8,805 nucleotides of DNA. Origin: Bacteroidota bacterium (GTDB lineage Bacteria > Bacteroidota > Bacteroidia > Bacteroidales > Prolixibacteraceae). The notes beneath the pieces were generated by a model. The model searched no databases and was not told where the DNA came from. It saw nothing but the letters and a program-made list of their open reading frames with translations. Positions 1 through 5,687 of this stretch are shown here, in pieces. Location of the stretch: contig JAUYTA010000230.1 of the NCBI GenBank assembly GCA_030695265.1, positions 1-8,805 on the forward strand, read 5' to 3'. The position numbers and the translations under genes are program-made. Each line of letters opens with the position of its first letter. The first letter of the stretch is position 1.

Positions 1-1
1 T

Positions 2-100
2 CCCAACTTCGAATACCAATTTTGGGGTCAGCTTCCGGTTTACCTTGGCGCAATAATGCAATGGATTATTTTACCTCTTGAAATGCGTAAGTTGCAATAA
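2..100 (+). CDS. C-terminal tail of an upstream protein (partial, unidentified)
   Basis: Frame 2 is open from the window edge for 32 codons and stops with TAA at 98-100, five bases before the methyltransferase ATG. The visible peptide has a hydrophobic stretch (PVYLGAIMQWIILPL) that could be a membrane or amphipathic segment. Tight spacing to the next gene suggests co-transcription. Frame 3 is also open at the edge and stops at 54-56, with a tail (FGVSFRFTL) resembling the last strand of an outer-membrane barrel, so the frame choice is uncertain. The family cannot be named from so short a piece. Confidence 0.4.
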   Translation, partial: PNFEYQFWGQLPVYLGAIMQWIILPLEMRKLQ

Positions 101-105
101 AAACG

Positions 106-855
106 ATGATAAAATATAAAATTGAACACTCTCTGGATTCGCCTGAAAGGTCGATTGCGCATGGCGAAATCATCAAACAAAAATATTTTTTAAGGAAATT
201 GTACCAGGAATGGTATTCAATATTTACCCAGGAAATAAAAAATCTCCCCGATGGGCAGTTGATTGAACTTGGATCAGGCGGAGGTTTTTTGAAAGAAATA
301 GCGCCCAAAGTAATTTGTACCGACATCATTGATTTGCCATCGAACGACATGACTTTTTCGGCGTTGGAGATGCCTTTTAAAGATCATTCGGTGGGAGGAA
401 TATTCATGATTGATACCATGCACCATATTCCCGACAGCGAACAATTTTTAAAGGAAGCGAGTCGTGTTCTGCTGAAAGGTGGAAAAGTAATAATGATCGA
501 ACCTGCAAACAGCATTTGGGGGAGGTTTATTTACAAAAATTTTCACCACGAACCTTTTATTCCTGAAGGAGGCTGGACGATTCCTTCCGCAGGGCCACTT
601 TCAGGAGCCAACGGAGCATTGCCATGGATTGTGTTTGTACGCGATAACGAAAAGTTTAAGGAAAAATTTCCAGGATTAAAAATTGAAAGTATCGAATACC
701 TGAATCCTTTCACCTACCTTTTTAGCGGTGGAGTTTCGCGGCGACAATTACTTCCTGATTTTACCTATCCGGCAGTAAATTTTTTCGATAAATGGTTGCC
801 CAGAATTTCAAAACACCTTTCAATGTTTATGGTCGTGAAAATATCCTGTTCTTAA
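106..855 (+). CDS. Class I SAM-dependent methyltransferase (Methyltransf_11-like)
   Basis: A 249-residue protein with the Rossmann-type methyltransferase signature. Motif I (IELGSGGG, residues 53-60) would bind S-adenosylmethionine. An acidic residue follows the second strand (CTDI, 71-74). The post-II region reads DTMHHIPD (103-110), as in Methyltransf_11 proteins, and LLKGGKVIMIEP (122-133) matches the strand after the conserved helix. No signal peptide or clear membrane segment is seen, so it is probably cytoplasmic. The substrate cannot be told; the C-terminal 110 residues are family-specific and unrecognised. Methyltransferases like this often sit in glycan, lipid or quinone gene sets in Bacteroidota. 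It lies five bases after the preceding frame, so it probably belongs to that transcript rather than to the trp operon, which is separated from it by a long leader. Confidence 0.85.
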   Translation: MIKYKIEHSLDSPERSIAHGEIIKQKYFLRKLYQEWYSIFTQEIKNLPDGQLIELGSGGGFLKEIAPKVICTDIIDLPSNDMTFSALEMPFKDHSVGGIFMIDTMHHIPDSEQFLKEASRVLLKGGKVIMIEPANSIWGRFIYKNFHHEPFIPEGGWTIPSAGPLSGANGALPWIVFVRDNEKFKEKFPGLKIESIEYLNPFTYLFSGGVSRRQLLPDFTYPAVNFFDKWLPRISKHLSMFMVVKISCS

Positions 856-950
856 CAACAAGTACCATTTTATAAAATTTTAAACTTTCTTTCCTGAAAG
901 CTTGTTATTCTCTTATAAATTGCATTTTTTTGCAACAGAAATTTAAATAC

Positions 951-1010
951 ATGATTCGAAATACAAATACAATATGGCTTCCGTGGTGGGGTCTTCTTTC
1001 TAAAAAGTAA
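951..1010 (+). CDS. trpL: trp operon leader peptide 1 (attenuator 1)
   Basis: A 19-residue ORF, MIRNTNTIWLPWWGLLSKK, followed by TAA. It has three Trp codons, at positions 9, 12 and 13 (975-977, 984-989), in a peptide this short and immediately upstream of trp genes. The known role of such peptides is to report Trp-tRNA supply: a ribosome stalled at the Trp codons alters folding of the leader RNA. Here the Trp codons lie in and beside the 5' arm of a hairpin (970-1028), and an intrinsic terminator starts 40 nt after the stop codon, as classical attenuation requires. No Shine-Dalgarno sequence precedes it; the upstream region is AT-rich, as for the other genes here. It shows no resemblance to leader peptide 2 apart from the Trp codons. 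The function is inferred. Confidence 0.85.
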   Translation: MIRNTNTIWLPWWGLLSKK

Positions 1011-1060
1011 GAAGTAAGAGCCATATTGGTATTTTTAAACCATACAAAGGCCTGCTTCTT
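970..1060 (+). promoter_or_regulatory. Attenuator 1: mutually exclusive leader RNA hairpins
   Basis: Two incompatible folds can be read. Fold A (anti-antiterminator) pairs 970-980 with 1018-1028 (11 bp, one G-U; core CAATATGGC / GCCATATTG) and, nested inside, CTTCTT 993-998 with AAGAAG 1009-1014. Fold B (antiterminator) pairs 1009-1016 with 1053-1060 (8 bp, one G-U), plus 1020-1022 with 1049-1051 across small bulges. It therefore takes up the 5' arm of the terminator. A ribosome stalled at Trp codons 975-989 would break fold A and free 1009-1022 for fold B. A ribosome at the stop codon (1008-1010) would cover that segment and let the terminator form. The pairing is seen in the sequence; the switching is inferred from the trp attenuation model. 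Confidence 0.75.
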
Positions 1061-1080
1061 TTCGGAAAAGCAGGTTTTTT
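1051..1080 (+). terminator. Attenuator 1 intrinsic terminator
   Basis: CCTGCTT (1051-1057) pairs with AAGCAGG (1068-1074) and is followed directly by six T (1075-1080) and a further AATTTT. An alternative inner pairing, CTTTT 1058-1062 with AAAAG 1066-1070, is possible. It lies between the two leader peptides and well before trpE, so it acts as a premature terminator rather than as the end of the methyltransferase gene. Confidence 0.8.
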
Positions 1081-1102
1081 AATTTTAAACTGAGAATGAT
1101 GA

Positions 1103-1203
1103 TTACAATGAAAAATATTTGGTGGTGGCACAGAAACTTTTCGCAATACCGTGGAAGGAAGTAGCTATCATTGTAAAAAAATGAACAAAAGGCGGCTTAT
1201 CGG
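1103..1203 (+). promoter_or_regulatory. Attenuator 2: mutually exclusive leader RNA hairpins
   Basis: The three Trp codons with the next base (TGGTGGTGGC, 1120-1129) can pair with GCTATCATTG (1164-1173), 10 bp including five G-U pairs; this would be segment 1:2. The stop-codon region 1159-1166 (AAGTAGCT) can instead pair imperfectly with GGCGGCTT (1191-1198), the 5' arm of the terminator, with help from CCG 1149-1151 and CGG 1201-1203; this would be the antiterminator 2:3. A separate perfect 9-bp pairing, TTACAATGA 1103-1111 with TCATTGTAA 1168-1176, encloses the whole leader ORF and covers its start codon. It competes with segment 1:2. The antiterminator is weaker than that of attenuator 1, so its details are tentative. 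Confidence 0.6.
1108..1164 (+). CDS. trpL: trp operon leader peptide 2 (attenuator 2)
   Basis: An 18-residue ORF, MKNIWWWHRNFSQYRGRK, ending in TAG at 1162-1164. Three consecutive Trp codons occupy 1120-1128. In-frame ATGs at 1096 and 1099 could add four residues. I prefer 1108 because its context GATTACAATGAA (1101-1112) is repeated exactly at the trpF start (5727-5738). A strong intrinsic terminator begins 22 nt after the stop codon. The arrangement matches a ribosome-mediated attenuator: stalling at the Trp triplet when charged tRNA-Trp is scarce would favour read-through into trpE. The ORF lies downstream of the first terminator, so it is transcribed only when attenuator 1 has been passed, unless there is a promoter between them. 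The function is inferred from composition and position. Confidence 0.85.
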   Translation: MKNIWWWHRNFSQYRGRK

Positions 1204-1225
1204 AACACGGTAAGCCGCCTTTTTT
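1187..1225 (+). terminator. Attenuator 2 intrinsic terminator
   Basis: GGCGGCTTA (1191-1199) pairs perfectly with TAAGCCGCC (1211-1219). Inside, TCG 1200-1202 pairs with CGG 1208-1210 (one T-G), leaving a five-base loop. AAAA 1187-1190 can extend the stem into the T run. Six T follow (1220-1225). This is the strongest rho-independent terminator in the window, and it lies 261 nt before the preferred trpE start, so it is premature with respect to the operon. Confidence 0.9.
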
Positions 1226-1246
1226 GTAAGCCAAGCCCCCTTCCCG

Positions 1247-1263
1247 TTCCCCCGCAGGGGGAA
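1247..1263. repeat. GC-rich palindrome in the trpE leader
   Basis: TTCCCCC (1247-1253) and GGGGGAA (1257-1263) form a perfect 7-bp stem with a three-base loop, inside a C-rich then G-rich stretch (about 1235-1270). No T run follows, so it does not look like a terminator. Its make-up recalls the interspersed palindromes found between Bacteroidota genes, two more of which lie between trpD and trpC. Confidence 0.55.
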
Positions 1264-1320
1264 AGCCTGGAAACTTCGATTTTGAAATTTCCTTACCTTG
1301 AAGGGGTCGAATATGAATAG

Positions 1321-1340
1321 CCCGGGGGCAACGCCCCGGG
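1321..1340. repeat. GC-rich palindrome, probable interspersed repeat
   Basis: CCCGGGG (1321-1327) and CCCCGGG (1334-1340) form a 7-bp all-GC stem with a six-base loop in otherwise AT-rich surroundings. The flanks (CTTGAAGGGGTCGAAT before, TAAATGAACAAATGAACAAA after) look like a repeat unit rather than a dedicated trp control site. No T run follows. The element is open in the trpE reading frame. Membership of a genomic repeat family is inferred. Confidence 0.5.
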
Positions 1341-1431
1341 TAAATGAACAAATGAACAAACCGTCCGCGGAAAATGTATTCCAAGGCGAAATCCTTAAAT
1401 CGGATGGAATGGCATCAGGATTATTAGATGA

Positions 1432-1458
1432 ACAATTACAACAATTACAACAATTACA
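1432..1458. repeat. Three tandem copies of the 9-mer ACAATTACA
   Basis: Three exact head-to-tail copies of ACAATTACA run from 1432 to 1458, 28 nt before the preferred trpE ATG. The unit is a multiple of three and in frame with trpE, so gain or loss of a copy would not shift an extended frame; if translated it would read as Gln-Leu-Gln repeats. Lying in the untranslated leader, it gives an unstructured A/C-rich stretch near the start codon. Copy number may vary between strains. Confidence 0.8.
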
Positions 1459-1486
1459 ACAAAAGAAACAAAAACTATACATACAC

Positions 1487-2896
1487 ATGAAAGACATCAA
1501 CGTACAAGTCAGCGTAAAAAAGATCCTTGCCGATACACTAACTCCGGTAAGTGTCTATCTGAAATTCAGGGATTTATTCCCGAATTCCATTTTGCTCGAA
1601 AGTTCCGATTACCATGGACATGAGAATGCATATTCGTTCATCTGCATCAAGCCAATGGCCTGCTTTACAGTCGATTCAGGTGAAATCACAATCGAATACA
1701 ATGGCCGGGAAAAAGTAACTCAAACCGTTAGTCCTGAAAACAGGGTTGATCTGCAACTGGATGCTTTTTTCAAGTCGTTTAAATTGTCAGGAGAAACCGA
1801 AAATCTGCCGGCAAATGGATTGTTTGGTTACATCAGCTACGATGCGGTGAAGTATTTCGAGAAAATTGAAATTACTGCCGAAGCGAAAGAAGCTTATTCT
1901 GTTCCGGAAGTAAAATACTGTTTTTACAAATACATTGTGCCCATCGACCACCACAAGGACATGATTTACCTGATCGAAAACCTTATGGAAGGCGAAACCA
2001 AAGAAATTGGCCAGATTGAGTCGTTACTCCGAAACCTGACATTTTCGCCAACACAATTCGATACTGTGGGGGCTGAAGTTTCAAACATCACCAACGAAGA
2101 GTACAAATTTATGGTAAGTAAAGGAAAGGAACATTGTTTTCGTGGCGATGTTTTCCAGATCGTACTTTCGCGCCAGTTTTCCCAACAATTCAAAGGGGAC
2201 GAATTCAATGTTTACCGTGCCTTGCGCTCAGTCAATCCATCGCCTTACCTTTTCTTTTTTGATTACGGAACGTATCGTATTTTTGGATCGAGTCCGGAAG
2301 CCGAGTTGCGCATAAAGAAAGATCGTGCAATTATCAACCCGATTGCAGGTACTTTTAAACGCTCCGGAAATGATGATGAAGACCGCATTTCAGCCGAACG
2401 TTTGTGTGCCGATCCGAAAGAAAATGCAGAACATGTGATGCTGGTCGATCTGGCCCGCAACGATTTGAGCCGCAATGCAAGCGATGTGACTGTTGACAGT
2501 TACCGGCAGGTTCAGTACTTTTCGCATGTCATTCATCTGGTTTCAGAAGTCTCGGGTAAATTGCCCGCCAATACAAACATGATTACTGTTTTGGGCGATT
2601 CGTTTCCGGCCGGAACTTTATCGGGAGCGCCGAAACATCGTGCCATGCAACTGATTGACACCTACGAAAACCAGCGCCGCAGCTATTATGGCGGTTGTAT
2701 CGGTTACCTGGGTTTCGATCAAACGCTGAACCATGCCATCATGATCCGGTCGTTCCTGAGTAAAGGGAATACGCTTTTTTATCAGGCAGGTGCCGGCATT
2801 GTGGCCGACTCGCAGGAAGAAAGCGAACTTCAGGAGGTGAACAACAAATTGGGCGCATTGAAAAAAGCGCTGGAAATTGCGAAAGAGATAAATTAA
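1487..2896 (+). CDS. trpE: Anthranilate synthase component I
   Basis: TrpE converts chorismate and ammonia (from glutamine through TrpG) to anthranilate, the first committed step to tryptophan. From ATG 1487 the protein has 469 residues, usual for the family. The N-terminal domain carries LLESS (36-40), the motif that binds feedback-inhibiting Trp. The C-terminal chorismate-binding domain shows PIAGTFKRS (from 285), LVDLARNDLSR (from 319), GTLSGAPK (from 376), YYGG (from 400) and GAGIVADS (from 435), all intact. The frame stays open upstream to a TTG at 1298 (ATG at 1313). I reject that extension because it runs through a palindromic repeat and a tandem repeat and lengthens the protein beyond the norm. 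No Shine-Dalgarno sequence is seen. It is first in the operon, and two attenuators upstream should control its transcription. Confidence 0.95.
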   Translation: MKDINVQVSVKKILADTLTPVSVYLKFRDLFPNSILLESSDYHGHENAYSFICIKPMACFTVDSGEITIEYNGREKVTQTVSPENRVDLQLDAFFKSFKLSGETENLPANGLFGYISYDAVKYFEKIEITAEAKEAYSVPEVKYCFYKYIVPIDHHKDMIYLIENLMEGETKEIGQIESLLRNLTFSPTQFDTVGAEVSNITNEEYKFMVSKGKEHCFRGDVFQIVLSRQFSQQFKGDEFNVYRALRSVNPSPYLFFFDYGTYRIFGSSPEAELRIKKDRAIINPIAGTFKRSGNDDEDRISAERLCADPKENAEHVMLVDLARNDLSRNASDVTVDSYRQVQYFSHVIHLVSEVSGKLPANTNMITVLGDSFPAGTLSGAPKHRAMQLIDTYENQRRSYYGGCIGYLGFDQTLNHAIMIRSFLSKGNTLFYQAGAGIVADSQEESELQEVNNKLGALKKALEIAKEIN

Positions 2897-2937
2897 TATA
2901 GAAAAAGTTGCGGACGAAAGTTGCAATTCAGCCAGCT

Positions 2938-2971
2938 GCCAGCAACTAGCCGCTAGCTGCTGGCAAAAAAA
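2938..2971. repeat. Inverted repeat in the trpE-trpG spacer
   Basis: GCCAGCAACTAGC (2938-2950) and GCTAGCTGCTGGC (2952-2964) are inverted copies with one mismatch, followed by seven A (2965-2971). No T run follows on the + strand, so termination is not indicated. The 13 bases CTGGCAAAAAAAG (2960-2972) recur on the minus strand in the trpB-trpA spacer (7706-7718), which marks the two as one repeat family. Confidence 0.75.
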
Positions 2972-2994
2972 GGAAAATTTAAATTTATTCAATT

Positions 2995-3588
2995 ATGAAA
3001 ATAGTAGTCATAGATAATTACGATTCGTTCACATATAATCTGGTGCATGCCATCAAGAAGATCTCCGGTTTGCCGGTAGATGTGTTCCGGAACGATCAGA
3101 TTGCATTGGAAGACCTGGAAAAATACGATAAAATTGTATTGTCGCCCGGTCCGGGTATTCCGGAAGAAGCCGGATTGTTGCTTGACATCATCAAAAGATA
3201 TGCTTCTACCAAAAGTATTTTGGGCGTGTGTCTTGGTCATCAGGCGATCGGCGAAGCATTTGGAGGTACGCTGACCAACATGAACCGAGTTTTGCATGGC
3301 ATTTCAACACCGGTTAGCAAAACCGAAACCCATACGGCATTGTTTGATGGATTACCGGAAACATTTCAGGCTGGACGTTATCATTCGTGGATTGTCAATG
3401 AAGCTGACCTTCCGGAGTGTCTGCAAATAACCAGTTACGACGACAAGGGCATGATCATGTCGATGAAACATACTACTTTTGACGTCGAAGGCGTTCAGTT
3501 TCATCCCGAATCGGTGCTGACCCCATTGGGAGAAAAGATGATTGAAAACTGGTTAGGCCTCCCCAACAATGAAGAAAGAAGGGAATAA
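2995..3588 (+). CDS. trpG: Anthranilate synthase component II (glutamine amidotransferase)
   Basis: TrpG hydrolyses glutamine and passes ammonia to TrpE. The 197-residue protein is a class I glutamine amidotransferase of usual length. It opens with the typical IDNYDSFTYNLV (6-17) and carries LSPGPG (49-54) of the oxyanion region, the nucleophile Cys79 in GVCLGHQ (77-83), and His170 and Glu172 in QFHPES (168-173), which complete the triad. It is not fused to TrpE or TrpD, unlike in some other bacteria. It starts 98 nt after trpE, across an inverted repeat. The close relative PabA has the same fold and can be shared with folate synthesis; the position directly after trpE supports TrpG, but dual use cannot be excluded. 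Confidence 0.95.
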   Translation: MKIVVIDNYDSFTYNLVHAIKKISGLPVDVFRNDQIALEDLEKYDKIVLSPGPGIPEEAGLLLDIIKRYASTKSILGVCLGHQAIGEAFGGTLTNMNRVLHGISTPVSKTETHTALFDGLPETFQAGRYHSWIVNEADLPECLQITSYDDKGMIMSMKHTTFDVEGVQFHPESVLTPLGEKMIENWLGLPNNEERRE

Positions 3589-3589
3589 T

Positions 3590-3673
3590 TTGGATATTGG
3601 TTATTGAGAATTGGATATTGGAAATTAGACTCAAAAAATATCCAATACCCAATGTAAAATATTGAATATCCAA
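3590..3673. repeat. Long imperfect palindrome of ATTGGATAT units, trpG-trpD spacer
   Basis: TTGGATATTGG occurs at 3590-3600 and again at 3611-3621. Inverted partners follow: ATATCCAAT at 3638-3646 (pairs with 3610-3618) and AATATCCAA at 3665-3673 (pairs with 3590-3598). The spacer can therefore fold into two nested 9-bp stems. It is AT-rich with no T run after the stem. It fills most of the 109 nt between the trpG stop and the trpD ATG. Confidence 0.75.
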
Positions 3674-3697
3674 CAAGAAATAAGAAACAAAGATGAC

Positions 3698-4693
3698 ATG
3701 AAAGATACATTAAATCACTTATTTGCGGGGAACCGCCTGAACAAATCGGAAGCTCATCAAATGCTCGTCAGCATTGCCGAAGGGCAGTATTCCGAAGCAG
3801 AAATTGCTTCTTTTCTGACTGTTTTCAGAATGCGCCGGATTACCGCGGAAGAGTTGTCAGGATTCCGTCAGGCTTTGCTCGAACTGTGCGTGGCGATTGA
3901 CTTTTCTGAATACAACACGATTGATGTGGTTGGAACCGGAGGCGACGGAAAAAATACTTTTAATATTTCGACCCTGAGTACTTTTGTGCTGGCAGGCGCC
4001 GGAATGAAAGTCACAAAACACGGTAATTACGGATTGTCATCGGTTAGTGGATCGTCTAACATGTTCGAGTATTTTGGCTATCAGTTCAGCAAGGACGAAA
4101 GTAAATTGCGCCGCGAGCTGGAAGAAGTCGGGATCTGTTTTTTCCATGCCCCGTTGTTTCATCCGGCAATGAAAAGTGTCGCTCCTGTGCGCAGGGCTTT
4201 GAAAGTTAAAACGCTCTTCAATATGATGGGGCCGATCATCAACCCATCGTTTCCGAAGAACCAGTTGGTAGGTGTTTACGATCTTGAAGTGATGGACCTT
4301 TACCACCAGGTTTTCCGCGAAAGTGGCCAGAATTACCTGATTGTGAACAGTCTCGATGGTTACGACGAGATTTCACTGACCGGAGATGCGCGTTTTGTTT
4401 CTAACCAGACAGAAGACAGCCTTTCGCCTGCCGATTTTGGTTTTCCTCAGGTGACTCAGGAAGAGCTTTTTGGTGGCGAAACCGTTGCCGAAGCTGCTGC
4501 AATTTTTAAAAGTGTGCTGGAGGTGACCGCAACTGATGCTCAGCAAAATGTGGTAATTGCCAATGCTGCTCTTGGAATTCACTGTATTTATCCTGAAAAA
4601 TCGTTGACCGATTGTGTCGCCGAAGCATCCGAAGCTTTGAAAAGCAAAAAAGCGCTGGCTGCATTTAAGAAGCTGATGGAAATGAATAAATGA
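3698..4693 (+). CDS. trpD: Anthranilate phosphoribosyltransferase
   Basis: TrpD joins anthranilate to PRPP, giving N-(5-phosphoribosyl)anthranilate and pyrophosphate. From ATG 3698 the protein has 331 residues, the usual length. A TTG at 3662 would add 12 residues but lies inside the spacer palindrome, so I prefer the ATG. An N-terminal helical domain is followed by the PRPP-binding GTGGDGKNTFNIST (79-92) and by KHGN (107-110) with SSVSGSSN (114-121). The region VRRALKVKTLFNMMGPIINP (164-183) holds the conserved Arg and the FNMMGP motif near the anthranilate site. There is no fused TrpG domain. It lies between trpG and trpC as expected, and nothing in it looks damaged. Confidence 0.95.
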   Translation: MKDTLNHLFAGNRLNKSEAHQMLVSIAEGQYSEAEIASFLTVFRMRRITAEELSGFRQALLELCVAIDFSEYNTIDVVGTGGDGKNTFNISTLSTFVLAGAGMKVTKHGNYGLSSVSGSSNMFEYFGYQFSKDESKLRRELEEVGICFFHAPLFHPAMKSVAPVRRALKVKTLFNMMGPIINPSFPKNQLVGVYDLEVMDLYHQVFRESGQNYLIVNSLDGYDEISLTGDARFVSNQTEDSLSPADFGFPQVTQEELFGGETVAEAAAIFKSVLEVTATDAQQNVVIANAALGIHCIYPEKSLTDCVAEASEALKSKKALAAFKKLMEMNK

Positions 4694-4695
4694 AG

Positions 4696-4735
4696 CCTCA
4701 CCCCCAACCCCTCCCCGAAGGGAAGGGGGGTAGGC
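4696..4735. repeat. Interspersed palindrome (PLPFGEGLGVR type) after trpD
   Basis: A C-rich half (4700-4716) is followed by a G-rich half (4720-4734) around a GAA loop, giving an imperfect stem: 4714-4716 with 4720-4722, then 4708-4712 with 4724-4728. Read on the minus strand it encodes APTPLPFGEGLGVR, a peptide I recognise as an artefact of a repeat common between Bacteroidota genes. It starts within three bases of the trpD stop. No poly-T tract follows. Confidence 0.7.
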
Positions 4736-4840
4736 GCTGCAAGTAAGAAGAAAAAGTGCAATCCTTTGCCGTTTCGATTTATCGAACGGGTTGAAGTAAA
4801 AAAAATGGAATTATAAAAAACGAACGAAAGCCTGTTCTTT

Positions 4841-4868
4841 CTCCCCTCCTTCGGAGGGGTTGGGGGAG
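4841..4868. repeat. Interspersed palindrome (PPTPPKEGR type) before trpC
   Basis: CCCCTCC (4843-4849) and GGAGGGG (4853-4859) form a perfect 7-bp stem with a TTC loop, followed by a G-rich tail TTGGGGGAGG (4860-4869). On the minus strand it reads PPTPPKEGR, another typical Bacteroidota intergenic repeat peptide. It ends about 18 nt before the trpC ATG, so a fold here could affect trpC translation. The sequence 4740-4840 between the two palindromes shows nothing I can name. Confidence 0.7.
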
Positions 4869-4886
4869 GCTCCTGAAACTTTTGAT

Positions 4887-5672
4887 ATGGATATACTTGA
4901 CCAAATAAACAACCATAAACGGACCGAAATTGCTGAGGCAAAAAGTCGGGTCTCGGTTGAAGAATTAAAATCATCGCCGTATTTTAAACGGAAGACCAAC
5001 TCGCTGAAAGCCGCATTGCTGGCTGATGGTGCGAGTGGTGTAATTGCTGAATTTAAAACCCAATCTCCTTCGAAAGGGCTGATTAATGGTGAGGCAGAGG
5101 CATCAGAAGTAACCGCAGCGTATATGGGTGGCGGAGCCAGCGGATTATCTGTTCTCACCGACGATCGCTTTTTTGGAGGTTCGTTCGAAGATCTGGCAAA
5201 AGCACGATGGGCAAATCCGCAAGCCCCAATTCTGCGCAAGGATTTTATGCTCGATCCATACCAGATATACGAAGCCAAAGCCCACGGTGCTGATGTGATT
5301 TTGCTGATTGCCGAAAGCCTGAGCAAAAGTTTGCTGCTCGAACTGACCCAGACAGCCAAAGAAATAGGGTTGGAAGTACTTGTTGAAGTTCACAGCGCCG
5401 AAGAATTGGAGAAGCTGAATCCACAAGTTGATCTGGTTGGAGTGAACAACCGCAACCTGAAAACATTCGAAGTGGATGTTCAAACATCAATTCTCCTGAG
5501 TGAACAGATTCCTGCACAATTCGTGAAAATTTCGGAAAGCGGAATTTCTGATCCTGAAAGTATTGCCCAGCTTCGATCTGCCGGGTTCAAAGGTTTCCTG
5601 ATTGGCGAAACTTTTATGAAAACAGAAGATCCTGGCAAAGCCTGTGCTGAGTTTATTCAGAAATTTAAGTAG
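4887..5672 (+). CDS. trpC: Indole-3-glycerol phosphate synthase
   Basis: TrpC closes the ring of the carboxyphenylaminodeoxyribulose phosphate made by TrpF, with loss of CO2 and water, giving indole-3-glycerol phosphate. From ATG 4887 the protein has 261 residues, a full-length TIM barrel with the family's N-terminal extension. Active-site residues are visible by motif: Lys57 in IAEFKTQSPSKG (53-64), Lys118 in LRKDF (116-120), Glu168 in LVEVH (165-169), Asn188 in GVNNRNL (185-191) and Glu217 in SESGI (216-220). An in-frame TTG at 4860 would begin inside the repeat and is not preferred. TrpC is not fused to TrpF as it is in enterobacteria. It is separated from trpD by 193 nt, the longest spacer in the operon. 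Confidence 0.95.
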   Translation: MDILDQINNHKRTEIAEAKSRVSVEELKSSPYFKRKTNSLKAALLADGASGVIAEFKTQSPSKGLINGEAEASEVTAAYMGGGASGLSVLTDDRFFGGSFEDLAKARWANPQAPILRKDFMLDPYQIYEAKAHGADVILLIAESLSKSLLLELTQTAKEIGLEVLVEVHSAEELEKLNPQVDLVGVNNRNLKTFEVDVQTSILLSEQIPAQFVKISESGISDPESIAQLRSAGFKGFLIGETFMKTEDPGKACAEFIQKFK

Positions 5673-5687
5673 TTAATGGGTATGGAG

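Noticed and set aside
890..922. Possible promoter for the trp leader: TAAATTG (916-922) resembling the Bacteroidota TAnnTTTG element.
   Set aside because: It is one base short of the consensus and no convincing TTTG lies about 19 nt upstream. A promoter must be in 856-950 but I cannot place it.
1181..1213. Ten-codon ORF (MNKRRLIGTR) within the second terminator hairpin.
   Set aside because: It lies in the stem-loop itself, has no Trp codons and would be translated only after read-through; most likely chance.
951..1225. T-box or other tRNA-binding/protein-binding leader instead of leader peptides.
   Set aside because: I saw no T-box-like conserved sequence nor (G/U)AG triplet series for TRAP binding; Trp-rich ORFs explain the leader better.
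3662..3697. TTG start giving TrpD 12 extra residues.
   Set aside because: The extra codons fall in the spacer palindrome; ATG 3698 gives the usual family length.
4860..4886. TTG start giving TrpC nine extra residues.
   Set aside because: It starts inside the G-rich repeat; ATG 4887 gives the standard N-terminus and length.
4588..5359. Open frames of 128 and 182 codons on the minus strand over trpD-trpC.
   Set aside because: They are antisense shadows of trpD and trpC and of the intergenic palindromes; the real genes lie on the + strand with intact catalytic motifs.
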